DNA of 64,000 nt. Origin: Mycogone perniciosa (taxonomy: Eukaryota; Ascomycota; Sordariomycetes; Hypocreales; Hypocreaceae). The stretch spans positions 54,918 to 118,917 of the forward strand of contig JAOALB010000156.1 of NCBI GenBank assembly GCA_025331125.1, given 5' to 3'. A program made the position numbers and the translations under genes. Below are positions 1-13,204 of this stretch, one piece after another (position 1 is the stretch's first letter; each line of letters opens with the position of its first letter). The notes under the pieces were generated by a model. It was not told the origin of the DNA, did no database searches, and saw only the letters and a program-made list of their open reading frames with translations.

Positions 1-932
1 TTTGCTCAATAGTATAAATTAATAATACTTTATTTTGCGCGTTTACGTTTTCTTTATATTTTTTTCTTAAGGCTTTAGCGAAGGCTTTTAGCTATATAAT
101 AATATATTTAAATTGCTTAGTAATAGTATTAGTGTAAAAGAACTCTCTTTTCTTTACTGTAAAGAGGTTTAGCGGGCAGGGCTATAAAGGCTTTATCTTT
201 AAGTAAGGGTTAAAACTATAATTAGCGAAAAATAGTAATATACCTATAGTTTTAAATATTATATTATTTACAGTAAATTCAGCTAATAAAAGCTAATAGG
301 CTTAATTATTCTAGTAAAAGTTAATAAAAGCTTATAAGTATTATTTTATATTCATATTAATTGTTTTAATTTAACTATTAGTTTTAAAGTAAAAAGTTAA
401 TAATTATTTTAATATAACTTTTAATTGCTTTAAAAGTTATTTTTAAAATTTTAATATAAATTATATACTGCAGTTTAATATAATATTATTAAGTATATTA
501 TAAAGGCAGTAAATCCTATTAATAAATATATTAGCTAACTCTTTTATTGATAGTAAAGTAATAGGTATAAAATAATATATTTTTATAAAGCAATAAACTA
601 CTATTAGTAAATATTTATAAATAATATTATAGTGGTAGGATTTAAATAATAGTATAATATAGTTAATAAAGATATTTAATTATATATAAAATAAAACCAA
701 TAATAATTAAAAAAAGCTTTATAATAAAGATTGCAAAGCCTTTATTTTAATATATAGTTTACAGGCTTATATAAATACTTTAATATCTTTTAAGATCTAT
801 AGCTATTAGTATATCCAGCTAATAAGGTTTAAAGTTTTAAACCTGCCTAAATATCTGGTTAGGCTGCTTAAGTGGTTTTTAAATAGGATTTATATATAAA
901 GCTTATTATTAAAGGGAATAAAAAGCTGCTTT

Positions 933-1283
933 TATTAAAATAACAAGGTTATACTAAACCTTATTTATATATAGCTTCTAGGAAGCTGCATATAATGCAG
1001 TAATAAGGAAACGACTGAGTTTAATTGGGCTAATAATGGATAAACAATTAAATTGTAAATGATCTAATAGCTAGAAGCTATAGAATATCTAGTGTATATG
1101 CGGCCAGTGTAGAAGTGATTGTATAAACAATAGCTTTGTCTTCTATAATAGTCCTCCGACTAAACAATAGGAATACAGCAGCAGAATTAGGTTTATGGCC
1201 TTATTCCTATTTTCCGCAAAATTCATTTATATAGGAAATCGACCAAATCGACTTACAGCCATACAAACAGGAAACCATTTTGT
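933..1283. repeat. Left terminal repeat (LTR) of a RIP-damaged retroelement
   Basis: This 351-bp stretch repeats directly at 6437-6792. The match starts at TATTAAAATAACAAGG here and TGTTAAAATAACAAGG in the right copy, and ends near AAACAGGAAACCATTTT in both. Differences between copies are mostly G/A and C/T, as expected from RIP, and this copy is the more damaged: its first bases TA replace the TG of a normal LTR. The exact 3' end is uncertain by a few bases. Confidence 0.75.
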
Positions 1284-4200
1284 CGGGGGTAACTGATATA
1301 CCCAATGCACTTACAGTCCTTTTTACTAGCCTACCCGAGTAAAGTCAGTTACTTATTTAAGCAACTACGAGATTAGGGAGGCATAAGACTATAAAGATAA
1401 ACAAATAGACCTAGTTTAATAAAAACTAACCCGCATTCTCCCTTAATATACTACCTTTACTTATAATTTTATAGCCGTTAAAGCGTAAAGAGGTAACCGT
1501 TAATTGTTTTCGACTGTAGATATTATAATTAAATAATTTACAGTATCTTTTAATCTTTATATTATTTAATTACAGCTTTATGGTTCTATTAAAAGCGCGG
1601 TTCCCGCGCTTTATTCTGGTTATTATTAGTGTATATATATATATTTAAAGCGCTGATTCCCTTTCGATAAAACTAATAACCGAGATAGGGGGAAATCTTA
1701 AAGATTGCATTACAGGAAGCAATTACTAAAGGCACTTCTACACTACCACAAAAACCTACCTTTATTTAACTATTAATAACATTATAGGCTAACTTTAGTA
1801 AATCTTTAAGCGAGTATAAGACAATTAGCTAAAAGAAATGGCCTAAAAACCCTTTATTATAGCCAGTTAATGTAGATTAATATAATACTCAATTCCGAAA
1901 ATACAGGTTATCTGGTTACAATTTCTAAAAATACAGGTTATCTAGTTGCAATTTCTGAAATATAGGAATTAGGATTAGTTAACCTAGGCATAATATATTA
2001 AAATATAATAAATAAGCGAAATCTTAAGAAGCTATTAGCCTATAATACCTGCTAATAAAAGGTTAGGGAATTAAAGAAAATTATTAAAGGACTAGTTAGT
2101 ATAGTAAAGGCAGATATATAAATTAAATAGTTAGCTTTATATAATATAATCCCCTCTAAACTAATAATACACTATTGCAACTCTCGTTTCGCTTATAACC
2201 CTATAAGTTAGCTAGTAAAGTAATTATAAAGAACTAGTAAGAAATAAACTAATTATTTAATCTTTTAATATAAAGACTTTATTTTAGTTTTATTAACCTT
2301 TTTAATTAGACTTTCTTTAGCTTTTAATAAAAATACTATTTTTACTACTTTTATAATCTCTTATATATAGATTACTTTTACTTATATTAAAGCCATTTAA
2401 AGGAGATTTAAAAAGGATAATAATTTAATGCTGTAAGATTAGTATTAATAAAGGAAACTATCTTTAAAAGAATAGCTGATTCTGTTATTTTAAATAGATA
2501 AACAAGACCTTTCTTTATTATAAAAGAACTTTTTACTGTAAGGGAATACTCTGCTATAACCCCTTTACTAAAAGAATATATCGCTTTTTTACCTAAAAAA
2601 GGAATATATCTATACTGGCTAAATATCTAAGTTAAATAACTTAAACTAACAGGATAAATAGTATTTTATTATTAAAGGACTATTTAATTAAAACTTTAAT
2701 AGTTTATTTTAAATTTAAATAAAAGGATTAAAAGTAAATAAATAACTTTCAGTTATTAAAATACTAGATATAACCTTTTCCTTAAAACCTTAATTAAAGG
2801 AATTATTTAATTATATACTTAGCCTAATATTAATACCTTTTAGATCTATTGTAATAGAAATTAAAGAAAGATTAAGTTCCTTTTCCTCGCTTGGGCTTTT
2901 AAAAGTATTTAAAGAATAAAGCTACCTATAAAGACTAATCTTATAAGTAAATTTAATAGTAAAAATATTTTTTAATTTTTAAAGAACTATAAGTAAAAGA
3001 TAAAAGATTAAAGAATCCTAATAAAAGATTAAAGGAGGTACCTAGAATTATTTATAAAATTAAAAGAATAAAAAACAGTCTAAATCTTTATTAAAGAAAG
3101 CACTAGTTAGAATGAAGTTAAAAAAAAGCTTATATAGTATTATAAGCAGTATAATAAAGAATAATTAGAGTTATATACTGCGCAGCTTTAAAATCTTTAT
3201 TATTATAAGCCTATTAAAATATAATCTGTAATAAATTAATTACTTTAATATTAATACCTTTATTAAAAGCTTAATAAAAGAAACTAAAAGGCAGCTATAT
3301 TATATTTTTATAATATTATTAAAGTAATATTATTAAAGCTGCTTTAATTAATAATAGCCTTTAAAGAAATTAAAGAAATTAATAATTTTAAAGAGTAAAT
3401 ATATATTAAAGTTTAAATACTTTTCATAATAAAATATTTATAGAATTTAATATTTAAAAAGCTTATTTTCGAGAATTTATAAAGATACCCTTTAAAACTA
3501 GGTATATATTTAATTTATTTAAGTTAGAAATAAATTTAATTTCGAAAAGGCAGAAAAAGCAGTAGCCTAAGCCTATAGAATTAAATATATCTTTATAACT
3601 TAAAGATTAAATAAACGCTTTATCTGAAAAATTTAATAAACTAATAGTTTATCTTTTTAATTAAAAGGCTAAAATAATTAATTTAAAGGAAAGAAAATAT
3701 TATTATATTACTATTAATAGTAATAAACTTAAATAAAGACTTTTTATATTAATAATCGCTTTTAATAATATTAATATAATAAACCCTTTATATAATAATA
3801 TATTATACTTTTTCCTTTACTATTACTTAAAGGCAGTTATAAATATAAAATATTATTAGTATTATATAAATAAAAGCTATTTCCCTTAAAACTGTATTAA
3901 ATTAGCTTATAATAAAGGCTATAGGTTTATAATATATAACTTAAAGGCAAAAATAGCTTAGGTAAACCTATAGAAAATCCTAGTTTTAGTTTAATTAATT
4001 ATAGTAAATATAACTATTAAAACCTATACATAAAAAATACTGGCGCTTTAAGTGGAATTATTTAAAGCTTAAAATAAAGTCTTGCTAAACCTATTATTTA
4101 TAAAGAAAATAAAACTTAGCTTTTTTAATTAAGAAGTAAACTATTATAAAACTAAACTCTTTAATATAGTTTATAAAAAAATAAAGTATAAAGAGATATT

Positions 4201-6436
4201 TAAAATTAAACTACTATAAAGGTTAAATATAGTCTTTATAAAAAGACTAATAATAAATATTATATACTTTATAGGCAGAGATTAAATAATTAGCAGTAAA
4301 TAAAATAGTATAGGTATAAAAGGGGCTAAAAATATCTTTATAAACTTAGCTAGGATAAATTCCTTTAAGAACTGCTTAAATAAATATAATTAAAACTGTT
4401 TAACTGCAGAATTATTTAATTTAATTTTCCTCGTTAACTTTATAGTTAATAAAGGATAAAAGTGTATTTAAATAATTAATAAAGTAAATAAATAAGCTGA
4501 GGAGGAATTAATACTGCTTTAATTAAAGCAGCCAATTAAAAAAAAGCAACTGCATTTAGACCCTATACCTATAATCTTAAAGACTACGCTATCTAAACTA
4601 TAATGCAATAAAGACAGTAAAACAGTAAAAATTAAGAATAAAGAGGAATTACTAGGAGTAAAGTAAGCTAAGATGCTAATTTAAACTGTAATTCTAGATA
4701 ACGCAATTAAACTTAAAACTAGCACTTTTTTAAATACTATTCTAGAATTTGCAAATGCTTTAAAAGCAGATTTAGTTATAAAATTATAAAGAATTGCTAA
4801 AATATAGTTTTATAGGAAAATTAATTTAACTATTTCTAAACCTGCTTTATATTAAGTAATATCTCTCTCTGCCTATAAATACCCTTTAAAAGAAAAACTA
4901 TTAAAGAAATTAAATGCAATAGCTATATATATAAAACTAACTATATAGACTATTTAGTTACTATAAAATTAATATTTTAAAGCTGCGCCTTTATAATCTT
5001 TATAAATAAAGGGATTTCGAAATAAAAAATTAATTAATTTTAAAAACCTTAACACTTTACTATTATTAAAAGTATATTTTTATAAGTTAAAGTAATTAAA
5101 TATCGCTATTAACTATAAAGTAAATCGGGAATAAAGATTAATAGCTTAAGTTAATATAGTTTAAATAAGAAGGATCTTTAAATACTCGCAAAACTTACTT
5201 TAAATACAGGTATAGTTAAAATAGCCTAACAGTATATTTATTAAAGTATTTATAGATTTAAGGTTAAAAGGAAATATTATTATTAATTAATTAGCAGTAA
5301 AATACAGTTTAAAAGTATACCCCGATTAAGCAGTTAATACTATATTTAATAATAGGCAAGTAAATATAACTAGGGAAACTATTATTTAAATGTATATAGG
5401 TAATATATAAATAGCAGTAAAATTCTATATTATATAAAATAAAGTTTTAATGCCTTTTATCTTTAAAATACTGTTTATTTAAGCTATACAGCTAATATTT
5501 AAGTATATATTAAAAAATAAGGATTTATATATAAAATATAATATAAGAAACATTTAAATTATTACTTTAACTGCAAGAGCTATTTATTAGAAATATAAAA
5601 TAAAGGTATTATATAACTTAAAGCTAAAATAAATGTTAACTTTATAATTAAATATAAAGTTAATAAAATGGAAAAAAGCTTAGAAATACTTTAGTTTACT
5701 TTTAAAGAGGAGGTTTTATATTAACTGTTAAAGCGAGCTAGGGAGGATTTAATTTAATTAACATTAGCCGATAATTTAAAAGATTAAATAAAAGCAATAA
5801 AGAAGATAGTGTAAGAGTTTAAGGAAATAAAGGATTAAAGGAGAAAATCTTAAAGGAGAGTATAAAAACGCAAAAGGATTAAAACTAATACTATATATAA
5901 AAAAAAGGTATAAAAATCTACCTAATAGATAATGCGTTATTTAATAGTTTTATCCCTACTAAAAGTCTTTATTAAAAATAAAAGAAATAAAATAAAGTAA
6001 AGGATAACTTAAACTTTAATGCTCTTTTCGTTAATTATATTACTTTAAAATCTTTATCTATTAAGACTGGGTTAAGGCTTATACTAGACTGATTAGCTGT
6101 AATCTTAAAAACAATAAAAGGGAAACTAATAATATAAAAAACCGCGATCCTAATATAGATCCTGAAAAACAAGGAAATAGCACTTTCTTAGGATTTTATA
6201 AAATATAGAAAGCTAGATCTTAAAATCGCCCTATTATAGACTATTTATATAGTAAAATATAATGCCTAGCAAAGCAGCAGTATCCTAATTCTTAAAGGGA
6301 TAGAAAAGAAAGTGGTTAACCTGCTATAAATCTATATTAAAAAAGGCTTTTTAAAAGAAGGCTATAGGCTATACAAAAACCTATTCTTTTTAATATGAAA
6401 GAAAAACAGCAGCCTTTACTTTATTAATTTTATACC
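1284..6436. mobile_element. Internal region of a dead LTR retrotransposon
   Basis: About 5.15 kb lies between two direct terminal repeats, a normal size for the gag-pol part of a Copia or Gypsy element. Base composition is that of heavy RIP, and every reading frame is closed by many TAA and TAG codons, so I cannot assign protease, integrase or reverse transcriptase, nor decide orientation or superfamily. A 29-30 bp tandem repeat at 1891-1966 lies inside. The element is certainly inactive. Confidence 0.6.
1891..1966. repeat. Short tandem repeat, 29-30 bp unit, 2.6 copies
   Basis: Unit 1 (1891-1919) and unit 2 (1920-1949) share ATACAGGTTATCTRGTT framed by AATTYC; a partial third unit follows at 1950-1966. 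The copies differ mainly by C/T and G/A changes. It probably was a short tandem repeat inside the retroelement before RIP. There are no spacers, so it is not a CRISPR-like array. Confidence 0.6.
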
Positions 6437-6792
6437 TGTTAAAATAACAAGGTTATACTGAACCTCATTTATATATGCAGCTTCTAGGAAGCTGTATACA
6501 ATGCAGCAATAAGGAAACGACTGAGTCTAATTGGGTTAACAATAGATAAACAATTAAATTGTAACTAATCTAATAGCTGAAAAGCTATAGAATATCTAGT
6601 GTATATGCGGCCAGTGTAGAAGTGATTGTATAAACAATAGCTTTGTCTTCTATAATAGTCCTCCAATTAAATAATAGGAATGCAGCAGCAGAATTGGGTT
6701 CGTGGCCTTATTCCTATTTTCCGCAAAATTCATTTATATGGGAAATCGTCCAAATCGACTCACGGCCATACAAACAGGAAACCATTTTAGTC
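6437..6792. repeat. Right terminal repeat (LTR) of the same retroelement
   Basis: This 356-bp direct copy of 933-1283 begins with TGTTAAAATAACAAGG and keeps more G and C than the left copy, so it shows the less damaged state. The 3' limit is where the two copies stop matching (about 6790). The unequal damage of two LTRs that were identical at insertion gives a direct view of the mutation bias. Confidence 0.75.
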
Positions 6793-7050
6793 AGATTTTT
6801 CACGATAGCCATTATGCCTATTGTATTGAGTCTAGGGTAGGCGGGGTAGCTGGTCCTAGCTCAATTGTTATCGTTGAAGATAACAGAAATTTCCTGACTT
6901 ACACCGAAGTTCCTCCAGAGCTCGGTCCTAGCGTCGGGCCTGATTCCGGGTCTAGCCAGAATAGGAAGGTTACCCAAATACACTAAAATCCTTGCTTTTT
7001 AGCCCTCCTTTTTAACAGTCTTAAAGATAAGATTAACGGGAGGGGGATAT
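6793..7050 (+). mobile_element. 3' internal remnant and polypurine tract of a second LTR element
   Basis: The stretch has near-normal composition, unlike its surroundings. It ends with the purine run AACGGGAGGGGGATAT (7035-7050), placed directly before an LTR that starts TGTATTACGA. This is the arrangement of a polypurine tract and 3' LTR in fungal Gypsy-type elements. An open frame up to 6986 may be the tail of a polyprotein, but I do not recognise it. The rest of the element is missing or has been replaced by the first element. Confidence 0.55.
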
Positions 7051-7440
7051 TGTATTACGACTTAACTATATCGAAGACCTAGTTACAGGATTACAGCAGA
7101 ATATCAGAACCTTTAACCAATCACTAATAAATCGTAACTATAAGCGTAATCCTATAAAAGGGATTACTATATAAAACTATAATCCTAGATTAATGGGATT
7201 ACTATAATTTAAATAATTTAAGTACATTTATTATATATCTCCTTTATATATAAAACTAAATAAGTTATAATTATTTAATATAGTTACTTAAATAGTCATT
7301 AATAAATTACATTTACTAGAACCGCCTATTCTATAAAATCATAACTATATTACCCTGCTTAATATTTATCTTTAACCTCTCTATTAATATAAACCTATAA
7401 ACCTTAGTTTAACTGTTAAGAATCGACCTAGATCGTTACA
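7051..7440 (+). repeat. LTR of a second (Gypsy-like) element
   Basis: This 390-bp segment begins TGTATTACGA and ends TCGTTACA, so its ends are near-inverted repeats with the TG...CA termini of LTRs. It lies immediately after a polypurine tract. The body is AT-rich and RIP-damaged. I found no second copy in the window, so it is either a 3' LTR of a truncated element or a near-solo LTR. Confidence 0.6.
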
Positions 7441-8940
7441 AAAAAGCAGGGTTTCTTTTAAAAAGTTTTAAAATATTAAGATTTTTAATACTTTTAAGTT
7501 ATTTTTTAATAGTATATACTTTTATATTATTTTTAATAATTAAATATATATAATAGTTTAAAGTATTAAATTAATAAAGTTTGAAGCAGTTAATATATTA
7601 AATAAAGTTATTATAGTTTTTATTTTATTAATATATTAAAAAGTAAATTTACTATATCTTTTATATTATATAGTTTTAATATATTCTTAAAAGGTATAAA
7701 AACTAAATTACGTATTATATTAAATTACTTATACTTTTTAAATTTAAAGCTTTATTAAAGCTAAATAATTAAAGAGTTTAAAGTTTATTTTAACTTCCTT
7801 TTTAAAATAATCATAATAATAAATATTAATAATTTTATTAAAAAAGGCTTTTTAATAAAAGATTAAAAGTTTATTAAATTTAATACTTTTTTAAACTTTA
7901 ATTAAAATTAATATATTAATAAATAAAGTATTTAAAGTATTAATACAATATTTAAAAATACTTTATATAAAAAAACTCTTTTATATATATATTTCTTTAA
8001 TCTTTAAGCTATTAGTCTTTATAGTTAAGTTTAAAGTAAAGATTACTTTTTTAATTTTATTATTTTTAATTTATAGTATAAAGTTAAATTTTACTTCTTA
8101 AAATAAATAATATCCTTTTTATTAAGCTTTTTAATTTTAATCACTTTTTATTTAACTTTAATAATAATAATTTTCCTTTAACTATAATTTAATAATATTT
8201 AAAAAAAGATTTTATTAAGTTTTTTAATTATTATATTTTATTTTTAAGCTTTAAGTTTTATAATAAAAGCTAGCTTTTTATTATTTTATAAAGTAAAATT
8301 ACTTTCTTTTCCTATTTAAAAGTTTTTATTTATAGCTTTAACTATAATTATAACTTATATACTTTACTTTAAACTATTAATTTTTAATAAAGTATTTAAA
8401 TTAATTTAAATTAAAAAGTAAAGTTTAATTTATTATTATCTATTATTTTAATAAATCTTTTTATTAATTAATTATTAATTAAATTAAAAAGGGATTTTTA
8501 TTTTACTTTTTAAATTATATTAATTTTTTTTTAATTTATATAAAGATTTTATAAATTATAATAAACTATTTACTATTATTAAAGGTAAATACTTTTATTA
8601 ATTTACTTTAAAAAACAGCTTTTTTAAATCTTTTTTTAAAAAAATATTAAATTTTACATTAAAGCTAAAATTAAATTTAAAAATATTAATTTTGATATAT
8701 TTATTATTAATATAGTGTTTTTTAAATATAAATAAAAAGATTATAGCCTCCTTTTACTTTAAAAGTAAAAGAGTACTTTCTTTTTTAAATTATTAAAGTG
8801 CTGCTTACCTAATAGCAGTAAAGTTTAATTATCTTTAATTTATTTAAAGTCTAATAGTATTCGCTATCTTTCTTTAAATGCTTAAAAGGGGCGAGAGAGC
8901 ATTATTAAGCTTATTTTTCTTAATAGCTAATTAAAAGGTT

Positions 8941-10802
8941 ATAAATTTTAGTGAGTAGGCACCTAAAAGGTAGGGTGCCTGTAGGTGTAGGAGTGAAGCT
9001 TGCGCGCGTGTAGTGACGCTTACCGACAATGACAATGGTTGAAATGTGGGAGGCCCCTTTTCTGGTCAGAGGCTGGATACACCTCCGTACATGCCTTGCG
9101 CAGCCGCTGAACTTGCTTATTGATGACTTTTCCATATCGACCATTGGAGACGCCGTATACTAGTGTGCATTAGCGTAGGGTGCATGGGAAGAGTGGTGTG
9201 ATCTTTTATATCTATGACCACATGGGAAGTGGTGAATGGTATGTATTGGCCGCTGTATATATGGGCTAAAGTCTTGGGCATAGCTGAAGATATACGGAGT
9301 ACTGGCGGCTGTTATTTGCCGATGGCGTTTCGTTGGGAGGGGTAGCATGAACACATGTACAGGGGGCTATACCGTGTATAATACTGAGGAGTGATGAAAG
9401 GGGGGACAAACATAACATGAAGGACAGTTTAGAGTCCTTACTCCGTACACAGTACCAAGATAAACTCCCCCATACTCAATCCTACAACCGCGTTAGTGCG
9501 GAGTTTTATGGACAATATCAAGAATCTAGGCAGGATTTATGTACTATAGCTTGTACTTCTTACCATGGGCGTCAAACACTCCTCAGAAAAGGAAAGAAAA
9601 AACTCCAGCCCCGATGCCGTGTTCTGTTGTAAAAGCTTGGTAGCATCCAAGGCAAAGGTCCACTTGAGAAGCTCAGATCCGGCACTGGTAAGTACGACAT
9701 CGGACCTTTCTACCTTGAGACAATGCAACCGCCCCATTACGTGTATGCCAATTTCGCAGCAGAGGGTGGAGAACTTTGAAATTACCTGACCAGAAAGAGT
9801 AGAGAAATCACAGCTCAGACCTGTCTCTAGTATGTACACTCTTATGCAAGGTCCACTTTTGCTGTCAAGGTACGGAGTAAGTAGACCTAGATTTACTTTT
9901 GTCAGAATGGGTTCTGTCAAAAATGACAGTGCATGAATAGACCATACAGATCTCGTTTCCATCTGCAGAACGTAGCTCACATAACGCCCAAGTGGGCCTT
10001 GACCCGGGGGTGCTCCGTACAAGGCAGAACAGCTAGCTATCCTCCAGGAAGAAGAGATGCATCCCCTCATTACTCCGTACTCTGTACTGCTTTCTTTCAT
10101 AACTAATCAGAAAATCTAGGTGAGATTATTACCATCCATATCCACATACATGGCGAACCGCTTAAGCTTAATCCGGATTGTGAGTATTAAATGACAGGGG
10201 AGAACCAGAGGTAGTGATTAAGAAGAGATAAAAAAATGTATTTTACGACCAAAGGCGAACTACTCCGTACAGAGACTCCCATTCACATAGCTACCGGATA
10301 GTTCCGGCCTCACTCTCCCATCGGCTCCTACTTCATCAAGGCCTCACTCTTGTCCCACGATAAGGAGAACCAGATGCTAGAGAAGGCATACGGACGCGTC
10401 TTCATCTACTGATTGAATCAATATAAGAACGCCTTTGTCGTATCTTACGCAAATATTTATCTGACGCCTGGTGATACGAACCACCGGTTCCTCATATGTA
10501 TGCCCCTTGAACCCACTACGTTTTAGGAACCAATACATTCACTATAGCCGATCGTTATAGATATAATCCACTGTAAATAAAACGTGCCAGCCGTCTAAGC
10601 CAAACAAACAATCCCATGCCTCTATATAGCTTTCAAGATCAACCTCTTTATGGTTGGTGGTATGCGGGACTCCCTATTGCTTCGAACTTGTCCGACCGGT
10701 CCCTGTAATCCTAGGGCACGATGGTATATATTCCACCACGCGGTCATTTATGAGCATGATTAAGTGAATGAGGGATCCGGCCTACATCCACTAGACTGCA
10801 GA
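8941..10802. other. Gene-poor spacer between RIP block and zinc-cluster gene
   Basis: Composition is normal from the sharp RIP edge onward. The spacer holds several copies of the dispersed motif TACTCCGTAC or its complement (near 9300, 9440, 9890, 10015, 10075 and 10262). A 187-codon open frame on the minus strand (9537-10100) has no recognisable domain and begins inside one of these repeats, so I do not call it. The part next to 10802 should hold the 3' UTR of the zinc-cluster gene. Confidence 0.6.
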
Positions 10803-13204
10803 TCAAAATAGGGGTTGGTCCGACCAGCCAGCACTTGAACCGATATCTACGTCGTCCAGCATGTCCCAATTCATGTCAGTCAGCACACCCCAACCCGGAT
10901 CCAAGTCCATAGCTGAGGGATCCATCCATTGAAGCGACTCATTTTGGATAGAGTTCGAGTCTGGTGTTCCCATTGGACCTGACATTGGCGATTGGTCAAA
11001 TGAATGGTGTCCAATATACTGGAGGGAATACGCATCCACATCCATCGCCCACAGGTTGTCCGCCACCACAGAGCCATATGTTGGATCGTGTGAATCAGAA
11101 GCAGCTATTTGATTCAAATGGTAAGTTTCAGGTTGTGCAGGCGTCCGACTGATCCGCTTCCGCACAATGGCCCCAAAATATGGTATCACAATCTCACGCA
11201 TGTCGCCATTCGCATTGAAGTCTCCAGGAACATTTTCTCGACTTCCAGAAAGCATGCGGAGTGTCTTCCTGCATTGCGACGCAATTTTGCAATTCTTTTC
11301 TGTCTCTTCTCGTTCAAAGATCCTGTCAGTTGATGCAATCAATCCCAGGTCGTCGTCAAAGTTGGGTGATCTTGATGTCTCGTTGCAATGAAACATGCCG
11401 ACAAGCAAGATCACGGTGGCCGTAAAACAAGCAAAATCGGTAGTCTTGCATTCAAAGAGGCATTGCCCCTGCTTATCTTTGCTGCGAAGCAGTCCATAAC
11501 GCCGTAGGACCTGGCGCGCAGCCTCCATGCAAATCACTCTGCTGGCTGAATGAGGAGAGTTTGATGGCGATTTGACTAGGAACGGCATATGAAGATATAA
11601 TCTGACCCAGAAGAAATAGAATTGTTGCAGCAAAGTCTCTCTGAGTTTATCTAACTCAGTCTCTCGCTGGGGGAGTTCTGTCGGGAGCCTCCACCAGTCC
11701 TCGGGCAGAGGAGAAGCAATAGACTCAAGTTCCTCATCTATTTCCATGGCTTTGGCAAAGGAAGGCTTCCCAGGGGCGAGATTTCGGTCTATTATTTGCC
11801 CAGAAATATTGGCGCATCGGAACACAAACTGGGTTACCGGCGGCGTCGACTTGTTGGTCATGTCGGCGAGGAAGGCATAATGGCTGTCGATGAACGCGTA
11901 CGGAAGGCCGAGAAGCAAGCTGCAGAATCTGTCACCGTGATAGACGGAGGTCCAAAGTCTCAGCTGCGTCGGTGAGCAATTTCTCCCATGAGTTAGACCC
12001 TATGCAACCGTCAGTGGGCATGTCTACTAGATAAGGGGGCGAGGTAAATCATACCATTAGCTGTGTAGCTGTGACGCCTTTCTTCCATACAACCCATGCT
12101 CTCTTGGGCTGCCCTCCATCGGTGTATGATTTGGCAAGTAGGATCAAACATTCAAGGCCCTCTATGGTAGCCGTATAAGTGATGTCCGAGATGACAAGAT
12201 CATCGACGATGGAGTAGAGCTGGCTGTGCTTGCCTGAGCTACGGGCAAACGCAATAGCAAGAGCGCCTAGTTCTGCTGGATTATGACTGATATATGCGCG
12301 TCCAGCAAATGCTTCCAGTGTTATGGGAGGAGTTTGAGAAACTGCACGGGACTTTTGATAATAGCTTGCCCACCACGACCCATTGTTTGACAAGACAGAC
12401 ATGATGATGTCGTAACTGGGGAGTGCCGAACGTAAAGTCAAACATAACTGCGTAGCCTTTCTTGTGGAGTTCTGGGACTGGAAAGAACGAAGCGAATAAA
12501 CCTGATTCTGTTCCGCTGCAGGGGAACCAAATTTCGAGCCAGACTGATTTGTTCGCGCCGCTGGAGAGGATTCTTCAAAGTCTGCTGCTCCTGTCGAGCC
12601 CGACAGCTGCACAATCATGTCAGTATTCGAGCTGGAGGAAACGCGAATATTGAATTAGGAACCACAAACCTTGGCATCAACGAGGAGACAGACAAGAGGG
12701 CCATGGTAATCAGCATCATTCGATAGGACAATGTCTGGCGTCTCAGCCGTCAAGTCATGGTTACCGATGTAGGTCTCATGGAAGCGACTAGTCTGGCCCT
12801 GAGAGTTTGTTGTCCGAGTGACTCCTTCGCCTAGTTGTGTACTCTTGGTCAAAGCTTTATCGTGGTCCGCGCAGCCTTGTTCGATACATCGGCTGTTGCG
12901 GGCACTGCATGAGAAGCATGTCCGGTTCCCTGGAGGGTACACACAGCGTATTTTACGCCTTCGGCCTATCAGGGGCGACGTCAGGGATCGTAAACAACGA
13001 AAACGGGTCGCATATGTATAGGAACCTGGAGGATGTACTCGTACATTCGGTACAGCTACGAGTTCCCTTCCGCATTTTACGGAGACTTATCGGACTCGCT
13101 TGGCTTGACGCAGACTCATCCATCTCGGAAACACACTTGGATGCGAGGATTGACTCTGCAGGACGGACGAAACAGCCTTCTCGGAAGGATTGGACCGTTG
13201 ACAT
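10803..13204 (-). CDS. Zn2Cys6 transcription factor with fungal-specific TF domain
   Basis: Four exons give a 734-residue protein: 13204-13045, 12965-12670, 12606-12055 and 11999-10803. Introns are 79, 63 and 55 bp, all GT-AG. The first intron splits the last base pair of a Cys codon and restores a perfect zinc cluster, CTECRRRKIRC then CFSC then C after six residues (C-x2-C-x6-C-x8-C-x2-C-x6-C). Exon 4 opens with QLRLWTSVYHGDRF and LLLGLPYAFIDS, typical of the fungal-specific TF domain (PF04082). The C-terminus is acidic and rich in Trp, Asp and Met, like an activation region. It should bind CGG-triplet DNA in the nucleus. It is divergent from an SDR gene, and the shared promoter holds a CCG/CGG palindrome, so it may control that gene and itself. 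An internal start at the MDESASS methionine (codon 31) is possible. The target pathway is unknown. Confidence 0.88.

Larger units (their letters stand above)
1..8940. repeat. AT-rich, RIP-degraded transposon block
   Basis: The sequence is extremely rich in A and T, dominated by TA steps, with stop codons in every frame. Short islands of normal composition remain near 1000-1300, 1600-1700 and 6600-7050. This is the expected result of repeat-induced point mutation in ascomycetes, where CpA becomes TpA in duplicated DNA. The block contains two recognisable LTR-element remains, listed separately. The flanks 1-932 and 7441-8940 are too decayed to name. The right edge is sharp: normal composition starts at about 8940. 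I see no intact gene; the few open frames are short and chance-like. Such AT-rich blocks are usually heterochromatic, but that is family knowledge, not seen here. Confidence 0.9.

Noticed and set aside
1891..1966. CRISPR-like array
   Set aside because: Repeats are directly adjacent with no spacers and lie in a eukaryotic transposon relic.
1..8940. Telomere or subtelomere
   Set aside because: No TTAGGG-type repeats are present; the AT-rich block is explained by RIP-damaged transposons.
9537..10100. 187-codon open frame on the minus strand
   Set aside because: No domain, no partner exons, begins inside a TACTCCGTAC repeat, and an open frame overlaps it on the other strand (9565-9789). Chance is more likely.
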